Assembly (NCBI RefSeq): GCF_000344685.1 | Contig: NW_006920410.1 | Span: forward strand, 860,717 to 924,716 | DNA length: 64,000 nucleotides | Direction: 5' to 3' | Origin: Gloeophyllum trabeum ATCC 11539 | Lineage: Eukaryota; Basidiomycota; Agaricomycetes; Gloeophyllales; Gloeophyllaceae | Part shown: piece by piece, positions 1 through 11,390 of the stretch | Position numbering within the stretch: position 1 is the stretch's first letter | Layout of the letters: each line of letters opens with the position of its first letter | Made by a program: the position numbers and the translations under genes | Notes under the pieces: generated by a model | Told to the model about the DNA's origin: nothing | The model's database searches: none | The model's input: only the letters and a program-made list of their open reading frames with translations

Positions 1-1630
1 AGCTATGGTCATGCCGTATGTTGAGCTAGCGTTTCGTGTAAGTACGGGTTGGCGTTTCTTGCATGCATAATCATTGACCTCCGTCGACAGTACCCCGCTT
101 TCCATGCTCCCGACAACCACTATTACTTCCCTTTGCCAGAAGAGTACCATAACAACTTCCCGGCATCCGTCCGGACTGCTCATGGACGATGGCCTCTGTA
201 TCGTAATGCCTCAGCCATCAAGAACGTCGTCAGACATTTCGGCAGAGAGTTCACTGTCTCTACACCTCTTATCTCGCAGGCTGCGAAACTTATCTATTTC
301 TCGCGCCGCGAAGTTCGACCTATCATGATCCCCCAGCACTTACCCGTGAATCGAGACCATGCACTCGCGCTAGGACACTTGTTTGGGCCCACGCAGGAAG
401 ATGTCAGGGAGTTCAATGCGTACCCGCAGGCGAAGCTGCTCCCTGTTCAACGTTGGGATTGGGAAGACGATCTCTCAGAAGAACAACTTGAGCTTGATCG
501 TCGCGGCGTATGGAACAGGGATCTGAAAACCCTGAGTGCTAGATGGGACAACGATTGGGTGAGGTGGACGCATTGCTATGATCTCTTGAGGGAGCCCGAG
601 TTCAAGGGAGTGGTGTACACCTATGGCATGCTCACCGGTCTTTGGCAGGGCCGCCTTCTTGTATGTTCGTAGTTTTTGTCGCTTTTTCGTGGACTGACCT
701 GTTTTCAGGTTGCTAGTGAACCAACGTACATGGCCCTGGTTACCACCGCGCAGCGCCCGCCAACGTTCCTCCAGAATGATCCATTCATCACTGGTCGTCC
801 GATATACATGCGGCTTCATGAGCACCATTGCATTGATCCTCAAGACCCTGTTCCTGTGGGTGGTGCCGATGACGACTTCGACGACGGCATTACGAATGGA
901 TGGTTTCCGCCAACCCGCCAATACCGTGAGCACCACGGCAAGTTGACATGGGTTACGGCGGATAATCGACATTACACATACGAGACATTTGTCGAGGGTC
1001 GGTCCAATTCCCACAACGAGGGTACCTGTCGCATCTGCGTTCACCACGCTGCGATCGAGGAAGAGGAAGGGATTGAGCGCGCCCGTGCCGTCTCCGCTTC
1101 TCTCAACTCCAGTAGCGATGGAACCGCCTCCCCTCCGCCGAACTCACCCCATACACACGAGGACTTCGAAGAGGACTTCATTGAAGCGGGTCTTGGTCGC
1201 GGAGAGGACGATGACGACGATGACTACGTTTATAACGAGTGTTCCGGTATTACTGATATTATTTTCACCGGCAATGTGAGTGTGAATGGTGATTCGAATA
1301 TGGTCGATGCTTAATAGGTTTACAGACCGAGGATCGTCATGGGAGAGCTTGGGACTACTATCGTTACTATGGTCGTATCCGAGCGTGGGATGGTCTGATT
1401 GCTCTCGTCAGAGTGCGGGTAAGTTGTGACGTTCCCGCTAGGAAGGTTTAGCTCATCTCGTACTCTAACAGGTCGATCCAGAGGGCCACGACGATCCCCG
1501 AGAGGGCAAGCTCATCATCCGTGGCTATGTGGTTGCCGGGCAGAATTTCGTCGGAACGTGGCGCTCCTGGGCCCCTGACGTGAACTCGTTCCCTCTTGAA
1601 GGTCCCATTGTCCTCTCTAAGCGTGAGTAG
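1..1630 (+). CDS. F-box-like protein, C-terminal part (5' truncated by window edge)
   Basis: Open frame enters from the left edge, is interrupted by a short intron at about 38-90, and continues through exons at about 91-660, 709-1275, 1320-1419 and 1472-1630, ending in TAG. The last exons read HGRAWDYYRYYGRIRAWDGL, then IRGYVVAGQNFVGTWR; this aromatic, Gly-rich tail is a block I associate with the C-termini of basidiomycete F-box-domain proteins (family knowledge). The F-box itself would lie upstream of the window, so the family call rests on the tail only. Two acidic stretches (DDDFDDG and a run of Asp near 1210) lie in the middle, with a few Cys (CRICVHH). Introns are 48-60 bp with GT-AG ends. 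Probable role, by inference, is substrate selection in an SCF ubiquitin ligase. The boundaries of the intron near 1276-1319 are approximate. Confidence 0.6.
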
Positions 1631-2173
1631 GTCAATCTGAATGGAATCGGCATGTTTTCTATGTGAAATTTCTTCGCCTTCGGTGATTCCGCGCGATCCC
1701 TTGCTAAAATGTACATTGTATTTTGCCGCACATATTGCTGGTCTGCTACTTAGGGAGCCTCACACGGATACTGCATTCTCATACTCTTCTCGGTTTCGTT
1801 CGCGCCATCAGGATCAATACCACGAAGTTTGTAATTCATACTTATTCCCACTGCATCAGCATCACATTACGAGGTATACATTATACATCTATGTTGCCAT
1901 TTAATTAGAACAGTCTTGTATCTCTTAGCTTTATCCTGTAACGTTAATGCTGTTCTTGGATGAATAACAGGAACCTCTTGATCTACACCGTCAGGAATGC
2001 GATCGTAGCACTTACTCAGTCTTACTGACTCGGATATGTGGCCATACAAACGAAATCGGACAGAATGGACCTTTTGGGACCCGTTGAAGCCTATAATTAT
2101 AATATCGCGCGATAGCCGGGTTCGTATTATACTCCGAAGGACTCAGCTTTCGGGTTGCCCTTTCACCAATTCC
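1631..2173. other. Intergenic stretch, no gene seen
   Basis: AT-richer spacer between the F-box-like gene and the amidohydrolase. Short open frames are present on both strands but none shows family resemblance. A TATA-like AT run near 2088-2103 lies about 75-85 bp before the chosen amidohydrolase start and is a plausible core promoter. Confidence 0.4.
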
Positions 2174-3965
2174 ATGCAGCTCAAAGACGGGGATGAAATG
2201 GACGAACATGCCAGGAGGATACTCGCGGGGCGTGTCTTCGATCCATACACACTAGGGTTCCACAAGAATCAGATTATCACGGTATCAGAAGACTCAGGAT
2301 TAATCGTTGACGTTCGTCCATTCAAGGAGCATCAATGGGAGGCACATCTGTCTCATGACACCAGCGTAATCGATCTGAGGGGTCAGACGGTGCTCCCCGG
2401 GTTTGTGGATACCCACGTACATTGTAAGAATCCTACTATCAGTCTAGCGCTCGGACGAGTATCGAAGTGGACTTACTTCCATTGCGCAGTCTTCCTGCAT
2501 CCGTATGCCGAGACCAGCTGGGACGATCAGCTAACCAAGGAGAGCCTCGCTGAGCGTACGGTTCGGGCGACCCAGCATGCTAGAAGAACACTTCTCGCCG
2601 GGTACACGGCCGTAAGGTATGTCCCGTCAGTGTAATGAGGATTTCGAGCTTAAACCATGTTGACCTGATTTTTCGACTTCCAGAGATCTAGGAACGGAGG
2701 GCGCCCAAGACGCTGACCTCGGTCTACGAAAGTGTATCTCAGGGCCAATTCCTCTTACTCCAGGACCCAGATACTTCTGTGTCACCCGAGCCATTGTACC
2801 GACCGGTGCTTACGGTAAGCAATCGTGCGAGGGCGGACACCTGGGGCAACGTAGTAATTCTTTGCTCTTCACAGGCCCAAAGGGCACTGTTTATCCGAAC
2901 AAAGAAGGGATAGATGGTATAACTGGTGCAGAAGTTGCAGACGGGAAGGATGAATGTCGGAGAGCCGTCAGGCGCCAGATTGGTGCCGGAGCCGATCAAA
3001 TAAAGGTAATTCGACAGACCATTTCTGCTTGCCAAAGGGCGGACTTGGCTGACCGTGACATAGATCTACGCAAGTAAGACAATGATAAACAACCTCGGAT
3101 TAGTGGCTTGTAGAGGTACTCACCTACCATTCCTGCAGACTACCGTGTGCGCTCTCGGACTATCCAAGTGTCCACGAAGCGCGGTGGGGCATCAATGAGC
3201 ACATTCACTCTAGATGAGCTCAAGGAGCTGATTTCGACTGCGTCGTTGTACGACGTCAAGGTCGCTGCGCACGCCACTGAGCGGGAGACAATTCGTCGAC
3301 TGCAGCGACTGGGCGTCCACTCCGTCGAGCACGGGTTCAATATCCTGGGCGACGACTGCTCGACAGACGATGAGGCCCAGCTGGACGAAATTATGCGAGA
3401 TGTTTTGGGCAAGAATGTTGACCTGCAGTGTACGGCGGATCCGCACCATTGGATTCCCATGATATGGACGCCGACGCTCTCGGTGATCTACGTCCTACAA
3501 CCAAAGACATTCGAGCAGTCCGATGCTGCCAGAGCCTTCAAAGCGGCACTCAGAGTAAATTACGACCATATCTCCTGCGGCGGAGATACCGGCGTGTTTC
3601 CGCACGGCGACAACTCCCTAGAGATGAAACTTATGGTCCGGTTAGGCGCGGACTGGAGAAAAGTCCTTTCCTGGGGTACACTCGGCGGCTGGAAGTGCTT
3701 GAGAAGTATGGCTTGGGAAGGCCCTAAAGGTGAACAGAGGCTCAAGGCTGTAGAGGACGGTACCGAAGTTGCAGACCCGAGAGTCGTGGGCGACAATGAA
3801 GTACCATTCGGGGCCCTTAGGAAAGGTTGGGCTGCAGATATCATCGCCACTTCCGGGAGCTTGGAGGAGAATTTCGAAGACGCAGTGTCGAAAGACCGAA
3901 TAACCTTCGTCATGAAAGGAGGCCGAGTCTTTAAGGAAAGGGGAATGGAAGTATCCTGGCCGTGA
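2174..3965 (+). CDS. Amidohydrolase family protein (metal-dependent hydrolase)
   Basis: Six exons (about 2174-2423, 2490-2616, 2684-2814, 2875-3005, 3064-3073, 3139-3965) join in frame to 491 residues. Visible motifs of the amidohydrolase/imidazolonepropionase-like TIM barrel: LPGFVDTHVHF (metal-binding HxH after the first beta-strand), AHATERE and VEHGF (metal-binding histidines of later strands), and SCGGDTGVFPHG (catalytic Asp strand). The C-terminus returns to the small beta-sandwich (KGWAADIIATSG, VMKGGRVFKERG), so the fold is complete. Substrate is not deducible; fungal relatives include carboxypeptidase- and mycotoxin-hydrolase-like enzymes. The ATG at 2174 is preferred over 2036 because a TATA-like run sits between them and the N-terminal sandwich strand starts just after 2174. 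Exon 5 is only 10 nt and encodes the IYA of the conserved strand QIKIYANYRVRS. Confidence 0.85.
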
Positions 3966-5012
3966 GTCCATATAGATTGGGCAGATTCGAAGACATATCT
4001 GTAAAGCAGTAGACACACTAGTCGGGACAACGAGCTGAGGCTCAGGGCATGAAAACTAGACAATATATATTGGCAGTAGTTAGCTACATATGGGAGTAGG
4101 AGGGCAGAGAGCCGGCACACGACATCACCACAACATCGGATATGGAATTGGAAAAGGAATACGGGATACTCGGCTAGCAAGGAGTTCATAAGCCTGTAAT
4201 TATTTAACGAGGCTTGTCTGTCCCCAAACTACGATCACGACGCGGAACAAGTTCGCGATCAACTCTACGGAGACGTACCAGACTCGAGTCCATGTGATCC
4301 ACACGCCTGCATAACGCTGACACGTAGCATGGATTAACCAAGCCGTATCGATCTACCATGACCGTAACAGACCCCCAATGTGAAGATATCCCTGAAAGGG
4401 CAAGGAGGGCCTTGACTTGGTACATGGAAATTGCGTAAGAAACTTGCGAGACTTCACGCTGCTTGCAGACTGCCAGACATCTTGAAGACCAAGGTTCAAT
4501 AGGATGGGTTGTTGATTCAGGACTGCGATCTGACATGTACCGGGACACGTCGCGAATTTTTGGGCCGCCATAAATATAGGGTAGCTTAGTCAGGATTCTC
4601 ACACTTGTGGCTCGGGCCATAGTCTCCATCGGAGGACGAAGGTCATGGTAACGATGCTGTAAGGTGCGACGAGTGCTAGTCTTCGTGATAGGCGTAAGTA
4701 AAGCCATGTATTATATTACATGTCTGTGTATGCTTGATCGAGTGGTCATACTGCGAAGATGTCCTGGTAAGCCTACGAAAGGCGGTACCGCCCTTCGACC
4801 TTAGTGTCGTGAGTATCGAAAAGTCAAGCCACACTACGCCACGCAAGTTCTGTCGGTGTAGGGGTGAGCGCGCTCCCGATTTCTTGACTCTCGACTGTCA
4901 GTCCTACCTGTTCCATCGGTCTCACAAGAACTCCAAACGCGCCACCATAAACGTCGTATTTAACGCTTGCGATATCATATCATATTTTAGCATACACACA
5001 CCGCTCGAATGC
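3966..5012. other. Intergenic stretch, no supported gene
   Basis: About 1 kb between the amidohydrolase 3' end and the SET gene 3' end. The longest frame is a 167-codon minus-strand ORF (4204-4707) with a proper ATG, but its composition is Arg/Ser/His-rich, it has no recognisable domain and no intron-exon logic, so I do not call it a gene. Confidence 0.4.
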
Positions 5013-5621
5013 CTAAGCCTTGTTTCTCTCCCCGTTACCGCTTTGCTCCCTTTTCAAAACCCAGATGTGTTCGTTACACCAGAAGTCTTTTAGCCGGTCT
5101 TCCTCGATCCACTTGGCTCCCTTAATACTACCCAGACAATTTCTGGCCCCGCAATTACAAGAGAAAGGCTGCGCCATCTCCCATTCGGTGGAGGGATAGA
5201 AGAACGTGATAGGTGTATTGGCTGGGATGAACCGTGTAGCGCGAACTTGACGTGCTGATACATCGATGATCGCGGAAGGATCACATGAGTGATTCATATA
5301 TAATAAGTCTGAGTTCAGCTGGGGCATGGTAAGTCGTACTTCCCTAGATGAGGGATACACAAGCACAGACCTCAATATGCATATCTCGGGAGATTTGAAC
5401 CGAGCTGTACCGTTTAGGTCCTTCTGTAATGCCTTCCAATGTTGCTATAATCTCCCCATCTTCGAACTCCTGGGTTGCCTTGTCAGTGCTTGCAGACCTA
5501 GAGGGACAGAGGTGCAGAAAAAACATACCCTGACCGCCAGAAGCTGGGAAGCGAAGTTGCCACTGCGAAAGTCGACCCGAAAGCGATCAGGGTGGCTTGG
5601 TCTGTACTTGTTGCGCAACAT
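5013..5621 (-). CDS. Small SET-domain protein (putative lysine methyltransferase)
   Basis: Three exons on the minus strand (5621-5529, 5469-5371, 5318-5013; introns 59 and 52 bp) join in frame to about 165 residues. The product begins MLRNKYRPSHP, enters the SET fold at EFEDGEIIATLEG, and carries the SET signature YMNHSCDPSA (NHSC of the AdoMet site and pseudoknot). The loop FFYPSTEW follows, then a Cys-rich post-SET-like tail CNCGARNCLG. The protein is essentially a bare SET domain; fungal proteins of this size are usually non-histone or unassigned methyltransferases. The first intron could also end earlier, but only the 59-bp version restores the reading frame into EFEDGE. Substrate unknown. 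Confidence 0.8.
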
Positions 5622-5880
5622 TTCAGTCTGTCAATACGCGATTCTTCGACGCAGACTTAAGGACGCTTTCGGGGCGCAGCCAAACGGAGGAAACGAAAAC
5701 AACATCGATAAGTTGAAGTACCTCCCGTAGAAACACATGTATGGTCAGACGGTTTTCGCCCCGGGTAATCCGCTATGCTTGAGCCTTTCAATCGCTATCG
5801 ACCTTGGCGTTCAGGGGATAACCGATCGAATGGTGTGAACACACGACGACGCTTTACAGCAGTTTCGGTTTTGAGCAGTA

Positions 5881-6514
5881 CTATCATTTTGGGGGTTCTG
5901 TCAAAGTCAGATTTTTGACAGAACTCCGAAATCTCAACAAATATGTAACGGGTGACGTAGCGGATTGGTACATAGGTGAATTGTAACCCGTAGAGAACGC
6001 CTGTGAAGTCAGAACTGTCATATCTTCTACCATTGTTGAATGGGAGGACAAATACTGTCCAAACAGCCCAGTGTAATCATGAGAAACAGGCCTGATGTAT
6101 TAGATCTCTGGGCCTACAGTCTTCCGGCAAATATCGGCTCACCGGGGAACACTGTATTATGTATAGCTAAACATGGTTCACCCACCCGATTGGTGTTAAA
6201 GCAATTCCAACTGCTCCTATCGTATGTTTGACAGAAGTGCAAGGGTCCTGGGTGTGACAAATGCGTGACGAAATTGGCGCGGATTCCTTACTGTGACTCG
6301 CGTGTGACGCTTTGACAGAACTACCTGCGACTGTGGGTCCGTCACCGGCATCTCTCTCTATTATGTTTTGCCCAGTCAATTGGGGTGGTTATTTGCGCAG
6401 ATGGTACTTAGGAGGGTTTATTATGATGCCTGACTGAAAGTAAAATTATTGTCCAAGGAGCGGGCCTGTGGCAGGCTGTTTTCCGAGATCTTCACAGAAC
6501 CCCCAAAATGATAG
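5881..6514. mobile_element. Non-autonomous DNA transposon (MITE-like), TA target site
   Basis: A perfect inverted repeat bounds this 634-bp stretch: the left end reads CTATCATTTTGGGGGTTCTG and the same sequence in reverse complement closes the right end at 6514. Both ends are flanked by TA (5879-5880 and 6515-6516), as expected for a TA target duplication of Tc1/mariner-type elements. Inside, the subterminal motif TTTGACAGAACT recurs in direct and inverted orientation (near 5897, 5913, 6228 and 6311). TGTGAC/CGTGAC words also recur (6250-6310). No transposase ORF fits. Superfamily assignment is inference from the TA. Confidence 0.7.
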
Positions 6515-6815
6515 TAGTTGACTGGTGAACTCGTTGCTGCTGCTCGGTACATAAATGCCTATGTTCAGGATATTGCCCACGCAGGGGGGGGGGGAACGTG
6601 TCCGAGAAGATAGCTTTCGGAGATATACGGCAATACAATATAAGTAGCACGCAGCCTGGGGAACGGCAGAACCCGTCCTGCGCTCGTCATTGGGTGACGA
6701 AACTTGAAGGTGGCGAACTGAAGGCTTCCGGCAGCAAACAGTACCAAGGGCTATATAAGCATGACGCGCGGTCCTGGCACGACACAACACACTTCGAGGA
6801 CACTAACGAGCAATA
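6515..6815. promoter_or_regulatory. Promoter region of the DUF5519 gene with a G11 tract
   Basis: The spacer holds a homopolymer of 11 G residues at about 6584-6594. A TATAAG word lies near 6754, about 60 bp before the ATG at 6816, and is the likely core promoter. No gene is seen. Confidence 0.4.
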
Positions 6816-7810
6816 ATGGAGCATCCCGCTTCTACCAGTATCTGGATACGCCTGGGCTCATCCCGTACTGGCAGCGATATCGTACAAAGACTAGCGAGGT
6901 CCCCAATAGCAGCTCTAGCTTGCACTGCAGCTTTGTTGGGGGCAATATGGGCCATCAGGGACTATAGGGAATGGAAAAACTTTGGTATCGTACGACGATG
7001 ACCTGTCTGGACGCAAGTCTGAAAGAATTTTGATAGGGACCGGAGGAACACCGCCTAACCTCTCCGGTTATTGGAGGATAACGAAACTCCGAATGGTCCG
7101 CTTGTTCCAGAGAAGGAACTTACGCGACCCTGCTCCTCTGGAAGTGAAGGCGGCACCCACACTGTTGGAAGATATTCCGGCCAGGAAAGGTGGGAGACCA
7201 CAAATCCTGCCCAGGTGCGGTGACATGAGGATGTCCTCTTACTTGAATGCCGATTGACTAATATTTCGCATACAGACCGCTTCCACAACGTCAGAAACCG
7301 GAACCGATTCCTCCCAAGACAAAAGCCGTGAGTGTGAATCAGCTTGCAGCACGCTCGCGAGCTCACGCAGATGGATCTACAGCGGCTACTAACCCTGATG
7401 AATAAGATGCACTCAGAATATCCGGAGTTGCTTGTCCTTAGGAAGTCGCAAACCGAGGGCGGTAGCACAGATGCGATTTACGTGAAGCCAGATCTGCTAA
7501 ACCGCAGTTCCGACTCTTCTATCTTGAAGTTGGAAGTCGCACACGCTCATCCGCAGGACGCTTCCCTGCACCTCCTCCTGTCCCCAGCTGACGCAGCGGA
7601 AGTCATCAAGGCAGAATGGGGAGAGCGGTTCCCACTATCCTATGTTCCGGATGGCTGGGTACGTAGGAGTTCCCTGCCTTGTCATACCATACCATACTAA
7701 TTCATGGTTCATAGATAATGGTGTACGCACCACGAGATGACGAAGAACTGGAAATAGTGGAGAAGATAGTGAGAGCATCCGTGAAGTATGCAACTGGCGT
7801 ATCAATTTAG
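6816..7810 (+). CDS. Luciferase-domain / DUF5519-like membrane-anchored protein
   Basis: Five exons (about 6816-6984, 7037-7214, 7276-7327, 7371-7658, 7715-7810) join to 260 residues. A single N-terminal membrane segment (AALACTAALLGAIWAI, residues ~33-50) is followed by DYREWKNFGTGGTPPN, matching the start of fungal DUF5519 proteins. The conserved core is EVAHAHPQDASLHLLLSPAD, AEWGERFPLS and, after the last intron, MVYAPRDDEELE. This is the family annotated in fungi as luciferase domain-containing protein; the biochemical role is unknown and light emission should not be assumed. Exon junctions are supported because each splice restores this order of motifs. The third intron is only 43 bp. 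The ATG at 6816 follows a TATA-like word by about 60 bp. Confidence 0.75.
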
Positions 7811-8786
7811 ACTCCCGCAGCTGTTGGGATTCTCGTCGTCCTGGACGTACCGGAGAGATCACCTTGGCCATTTGATAACAGCGAGCGCAAAAATTACACA
7901 GAACGCAATATTCCGACGATTTCGTGGCACGCAATATCACGATAAGCTACACCACGATGACCTTCCTCGTGAAAAAGGAGACGGTTACCGAAAGCCCGGC
8001 ATGTATAATAGCGTGACGGGTGTTGGGAGACATCCAAAACATAACACGGGATATCCAGTACCGATAAGGCGTGTATTGTTGCGATATATGATTAAATTGC
8101 CAAATGTTCTTGTGAGTATATAAGCAGCGAGTCGTAAGCCAGAGGGCACACTACCCCAGCGCGCTATGCTTTCACTGGGATAGATGCGCCATGATATTGG
8201 TGAGCCGAGATGTCAATGGACCTGAGGATCAAGGTGAAACGGCCCGATTCAGAAAGCGTTCGCGGACATCGGGCGTCGGGAGTCGTCAAGCGCGGCTCTC
8301 GGGGACGGTCTGACCGACTCTGACGATATTGCCTGGACCCTGCAATGCCGTTCGACTGTACAAGTTGGACCCGACACTGGATACTTGCGCTGCACGGCTA
8401 GACGACCACAAGAGCTCGGCCGGCTTAGTCAGCCGGCACATCTTACAACCGCTCGGTGTGCGGCAATTGATTGATCGACGAGTAGCTTCCGCTGCTCTCC
8501 AGCCGTCCACTCACTCTCTCAACCAATGAATAGACCATGTCGGGGCAAGCTTCTCCCTTTACGCTCGCCGATGCTGTATATCATCATATTCTTACATCCG
8601 CTTCGGTCACCTTTCTTGTCCGTATCGCGGGTGTCTTGCATCGACGGCAGTATATATATGAAGTCATTAACTTCGCCTGCCTATCCGCTTTCTCCACCCC
8701 CCTCCGCTTCGGTTGCTAGAGTTCTCTCTTCTTTCCTCTCTTTCCTCTCTCATAGACGCATAGACGATTCTCCTTAGACTATCATC
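7811..8786. other. Intergenic/promoter stretch before the MFS gene
   Basis: No gene is recognised. The distal part has a few AT-rich words (TATATAAGC near 8116). The proximal part has TATATATATG near 8650 followed by a long CT-rich tract (about 8690-8755, CTCTC/TTTCC words), a common fungal promoter/5'UTR arrangement just upstream of the start at 8787. Confidence 0.45.
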
Positions 8787-10858
8787 ATGACGACCTCTCA
8801 TAACTCTACGCTACACGATAACAATAATCATACAGGCGCTTCGACTCGCTCGCCTTCGCCGACACCTACAGTCCACGAGGAGCCATCAAGCCCTCGTCTC
8901 CCACCTACCCACTCTCAGGATGCTCCTGATCTCAGTTTCCCCTACCAAACAACCGATTACCTCCGCGCAGGTCTCACCAATGAATATCGTGAAGTCGATC
9001 CGTCTGGCGTAGTGCCTATGCAAGGTGCCTTGTATCGGGCACCTACGAAGGAGGCCAAACAACTAGACTTGGAGAAGTCTCGTAAATTATCGGATTACCA
9101 GTTAGTTGTGTGGAAGGTGGATGATCCAGAGGATCCTCGTAATTGGTCTAATGGCTACCGATGGTGTAGGTGGCACGTATCCCAACTTCAGTTTAGTACT
9201 TATTGTTCCTCTCTGTAGATCTCACATTCGTAGTGGCTTGTTCAGTCATTGCCTGTGCCTTTGGTTCCGCTATCGTTACTGGCGACTTCCGCGACATAGA
9301 ACATGAATTTCATGTTAGCGAAGTCGTTGTAGCACTTAGTGTTTCCCTCATGGTCGTCGGATTCGGGTACGTTACTTCGTAAGTTTGATGGGGTTGGGTT
9401 GCTAATGTTTGAGTAGTATCGGTCCCCTGGCCTGGTCTCCTTTGTCGGAGCTCTATGGTCGGAAGCTTTTGTTGGCGTCATCGTTCTGGATATATGTCAT
9501 ATTTAACATTCCATGTGCGGTCGCCAAGAATATCGGCACATTGCTCGTTTGCCGCTTTTTCTGTGGTATTTTTGCAAGTGCTCCTTTGACACTCGCTGGT
9601 GGCGTTATCAGCGATATCTGGGACAACAATGAAAGAGGTTTCGCTATTGCGGTATGTATCTTCAATTTCAGCCGCTTCGACTCCTGCTGACTTCTTCCGA
9701 CAGATTTTTGCTGCTGCTCCCTACGGTGGACCAGTGGTAGCACCACTCGTTGGTGGATTCATCGGGGAACAGATTGGCTGGCGTTGGCTTTTCTGGGTCA
9801 ATATGATCCTTGCCGGCGTTTGTGCCGTTCTGGTCACCATCATGCCCGAGACATACGCGCCTGTATTGCTTCGGAAGCGAGCGGCCAAGATGCGCAAAGA
9901 GACCGGTCATTACAATATTGTGACGGAGCAGGAAATGTTCCCTCGACCGTTTAGTGAGATTCTGGTCGAGACTTTGGTCAGGCCTTTCCGTAAGTAAACC
10001 TTATCTCAGTCATTGAAGTATGTTGTTCACTTCCATTTAGAAATGCTGGTGACCGAACCCATTCTGCTCTTAATGTCCCTCTATATCTCCCTCATCTACG
10101 GTCTCCTTTACGCGTTCTTCTTCTCCTTCCCTGTCGTCTTCGGGGAGGGATATCACTTCAGCGACGGGATCGTCGGTGTCACATTCTGTAGTGTCCTGAT
10201 AGGCCTTGCATTGGCCTTGCTTGTCACTCCTCGACTGGAGAAGTTCTACGCCAAGAAAGTTGAGGAGGGTGGTGGCAAAGCGGATCCTGAAGCCCGACTT
10301 CCAGGGATGATGTTAGGCGCACCCTTTGTTCCAATCTGTGAGTGGCAGATTTAGTTTCAGTGCCAATACAAGTGATCTGACCATATCGTCAGCTCTCTTC
10401 ATCTTCGGTTGGACGGCACCTCCATACGTCATGCCTGGAGGGGGTAACTGGGTTGGTCCATGTATATCTGGTATTCCCTTCGGTTTCGGAATGGTGGTCA
10501 TTTATTTTGCCGCCAACGCATATTTGATCGACGCCTTCCCGGCCTATGTCGCGTCCGCACTCGCTGCCAAGGTCGTTGTTCGAAGTGGCATGGGTGCTGC
10601 CATGCCGCTATTCATCAGTAAGTATAATCCGTTTTGAGGCATTACTTCGGTTGCTCACTCGTACTGCAGCCCAGATGTTCCATGGCCTAGGAAATGGTTG
10701 GGCAGCGTCTCTGTTGGCTTTCCTCGCACTTGCAATTGTGAGTACCCCACAAATTTCACTTTGCGAATTGAAGCTGATTGTCCTTACAGTGCCCCATCCC
10801 TTTCTTGTTCTATAAGTACGGTAAATCCATCCGTGCTCGTTCGAAGCGTGCGGCGTAA
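8787..10858 (+). CDS. MFS drug/polyamine exporter (DHA1-type, 12 TM)
   Basis: Eight exons with seven GT-AG introns of 48-60 bp join in frame to 568 residues. After a Ser/Thr/Pro-rich cytosolic N-terminus, DPEDPRNWSNGYRW leads into TM1, the hallmark of fungal Tpo1/Flr1/Caf5-like DHA1 transporters. Signature motifs are GFGIGPLAWSPLSELYGRK (TM2 and motif A loop), RFFCGIFASAPLTLAGG (TM4-5), AAPYGGPVVAPLVGGF and GWRWLFWVN (motif C to TM6). The second half includes YGLLYAFFFSFPVVF, GWTAPP and GIPFGFGMVVIYFAANAYLIDA. The C-terminus ends KSIRARSKRAA. All twelve membrane segments appear present, so it should be functional at the plasma membrane. Substrate cannot be read from sequence. Confidence 0.9.
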
Positions 10859-11390
10859 GCCACCATATATTCGCAGCTTCAATCATCTATCCATCTTTCA
10901 TCCATCATCGATTCTCAATACTCGAGTCCACCTTCACTTGCGATATTATCCGCACACCGCATCGTCCCTCGAAGTACGAACTACACATCTAATTTATTGT
11001 ACATACGATGTTCAACTCGCTTCGTCATCGCTCCGAGAGTCAATTTCGTCCCTTCTGTGGGTTCATGTTGTTTCAATAGTAGGTGTTTTACATGTGTAGT
11101 GATGCGTATGTTCCGCACAATTTTGCAATATAATTCCGATTTTATAGAATTATCTGTGCTGCCTGCTGAAAGTGCACTTGCGATCGCTGACAGATGCGCG
11201 TTCTCGATGCCACGTTTTCGGCACTGCTTTGGAGGGCTTCTACAGTATGACAGACACGTCCTCGGAGCGACACGTTGTCATCGCTCTCGCAACAGACCTC
11301 CGGTGCGCCCACCCAGCTCCCGTCCACTGTCGAATAGCTGCGTCTGGATCCTTACACCGCAACCTCTAACTTGCTGGAAGTTGAGGGGCT
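10859..11390. other. Intergenic stretch, nothing recognised
   Basis: Spacer between the MFS 3' end and the mannosidase start. Short open frames of up to 133 codons overlap one another on the plus strand but look like chance frames; likely 3'UTR plus promoter. Confidence 0.4.

Noticed and set aside
2036..2173. Upstream ATG at 2036 as the amidohydrolase start
   Set aside because: The added 46 residues are Ile/Arg-rich with no family similarity and span a TATA-like run; the ATG at 2174 fits better.
4204..4707. 167-codon minus-strand ORF with ATG
   Set aside because: No domain, no conserved motif, composition typical of a chance frame; listed only as part of the intergenic entry.
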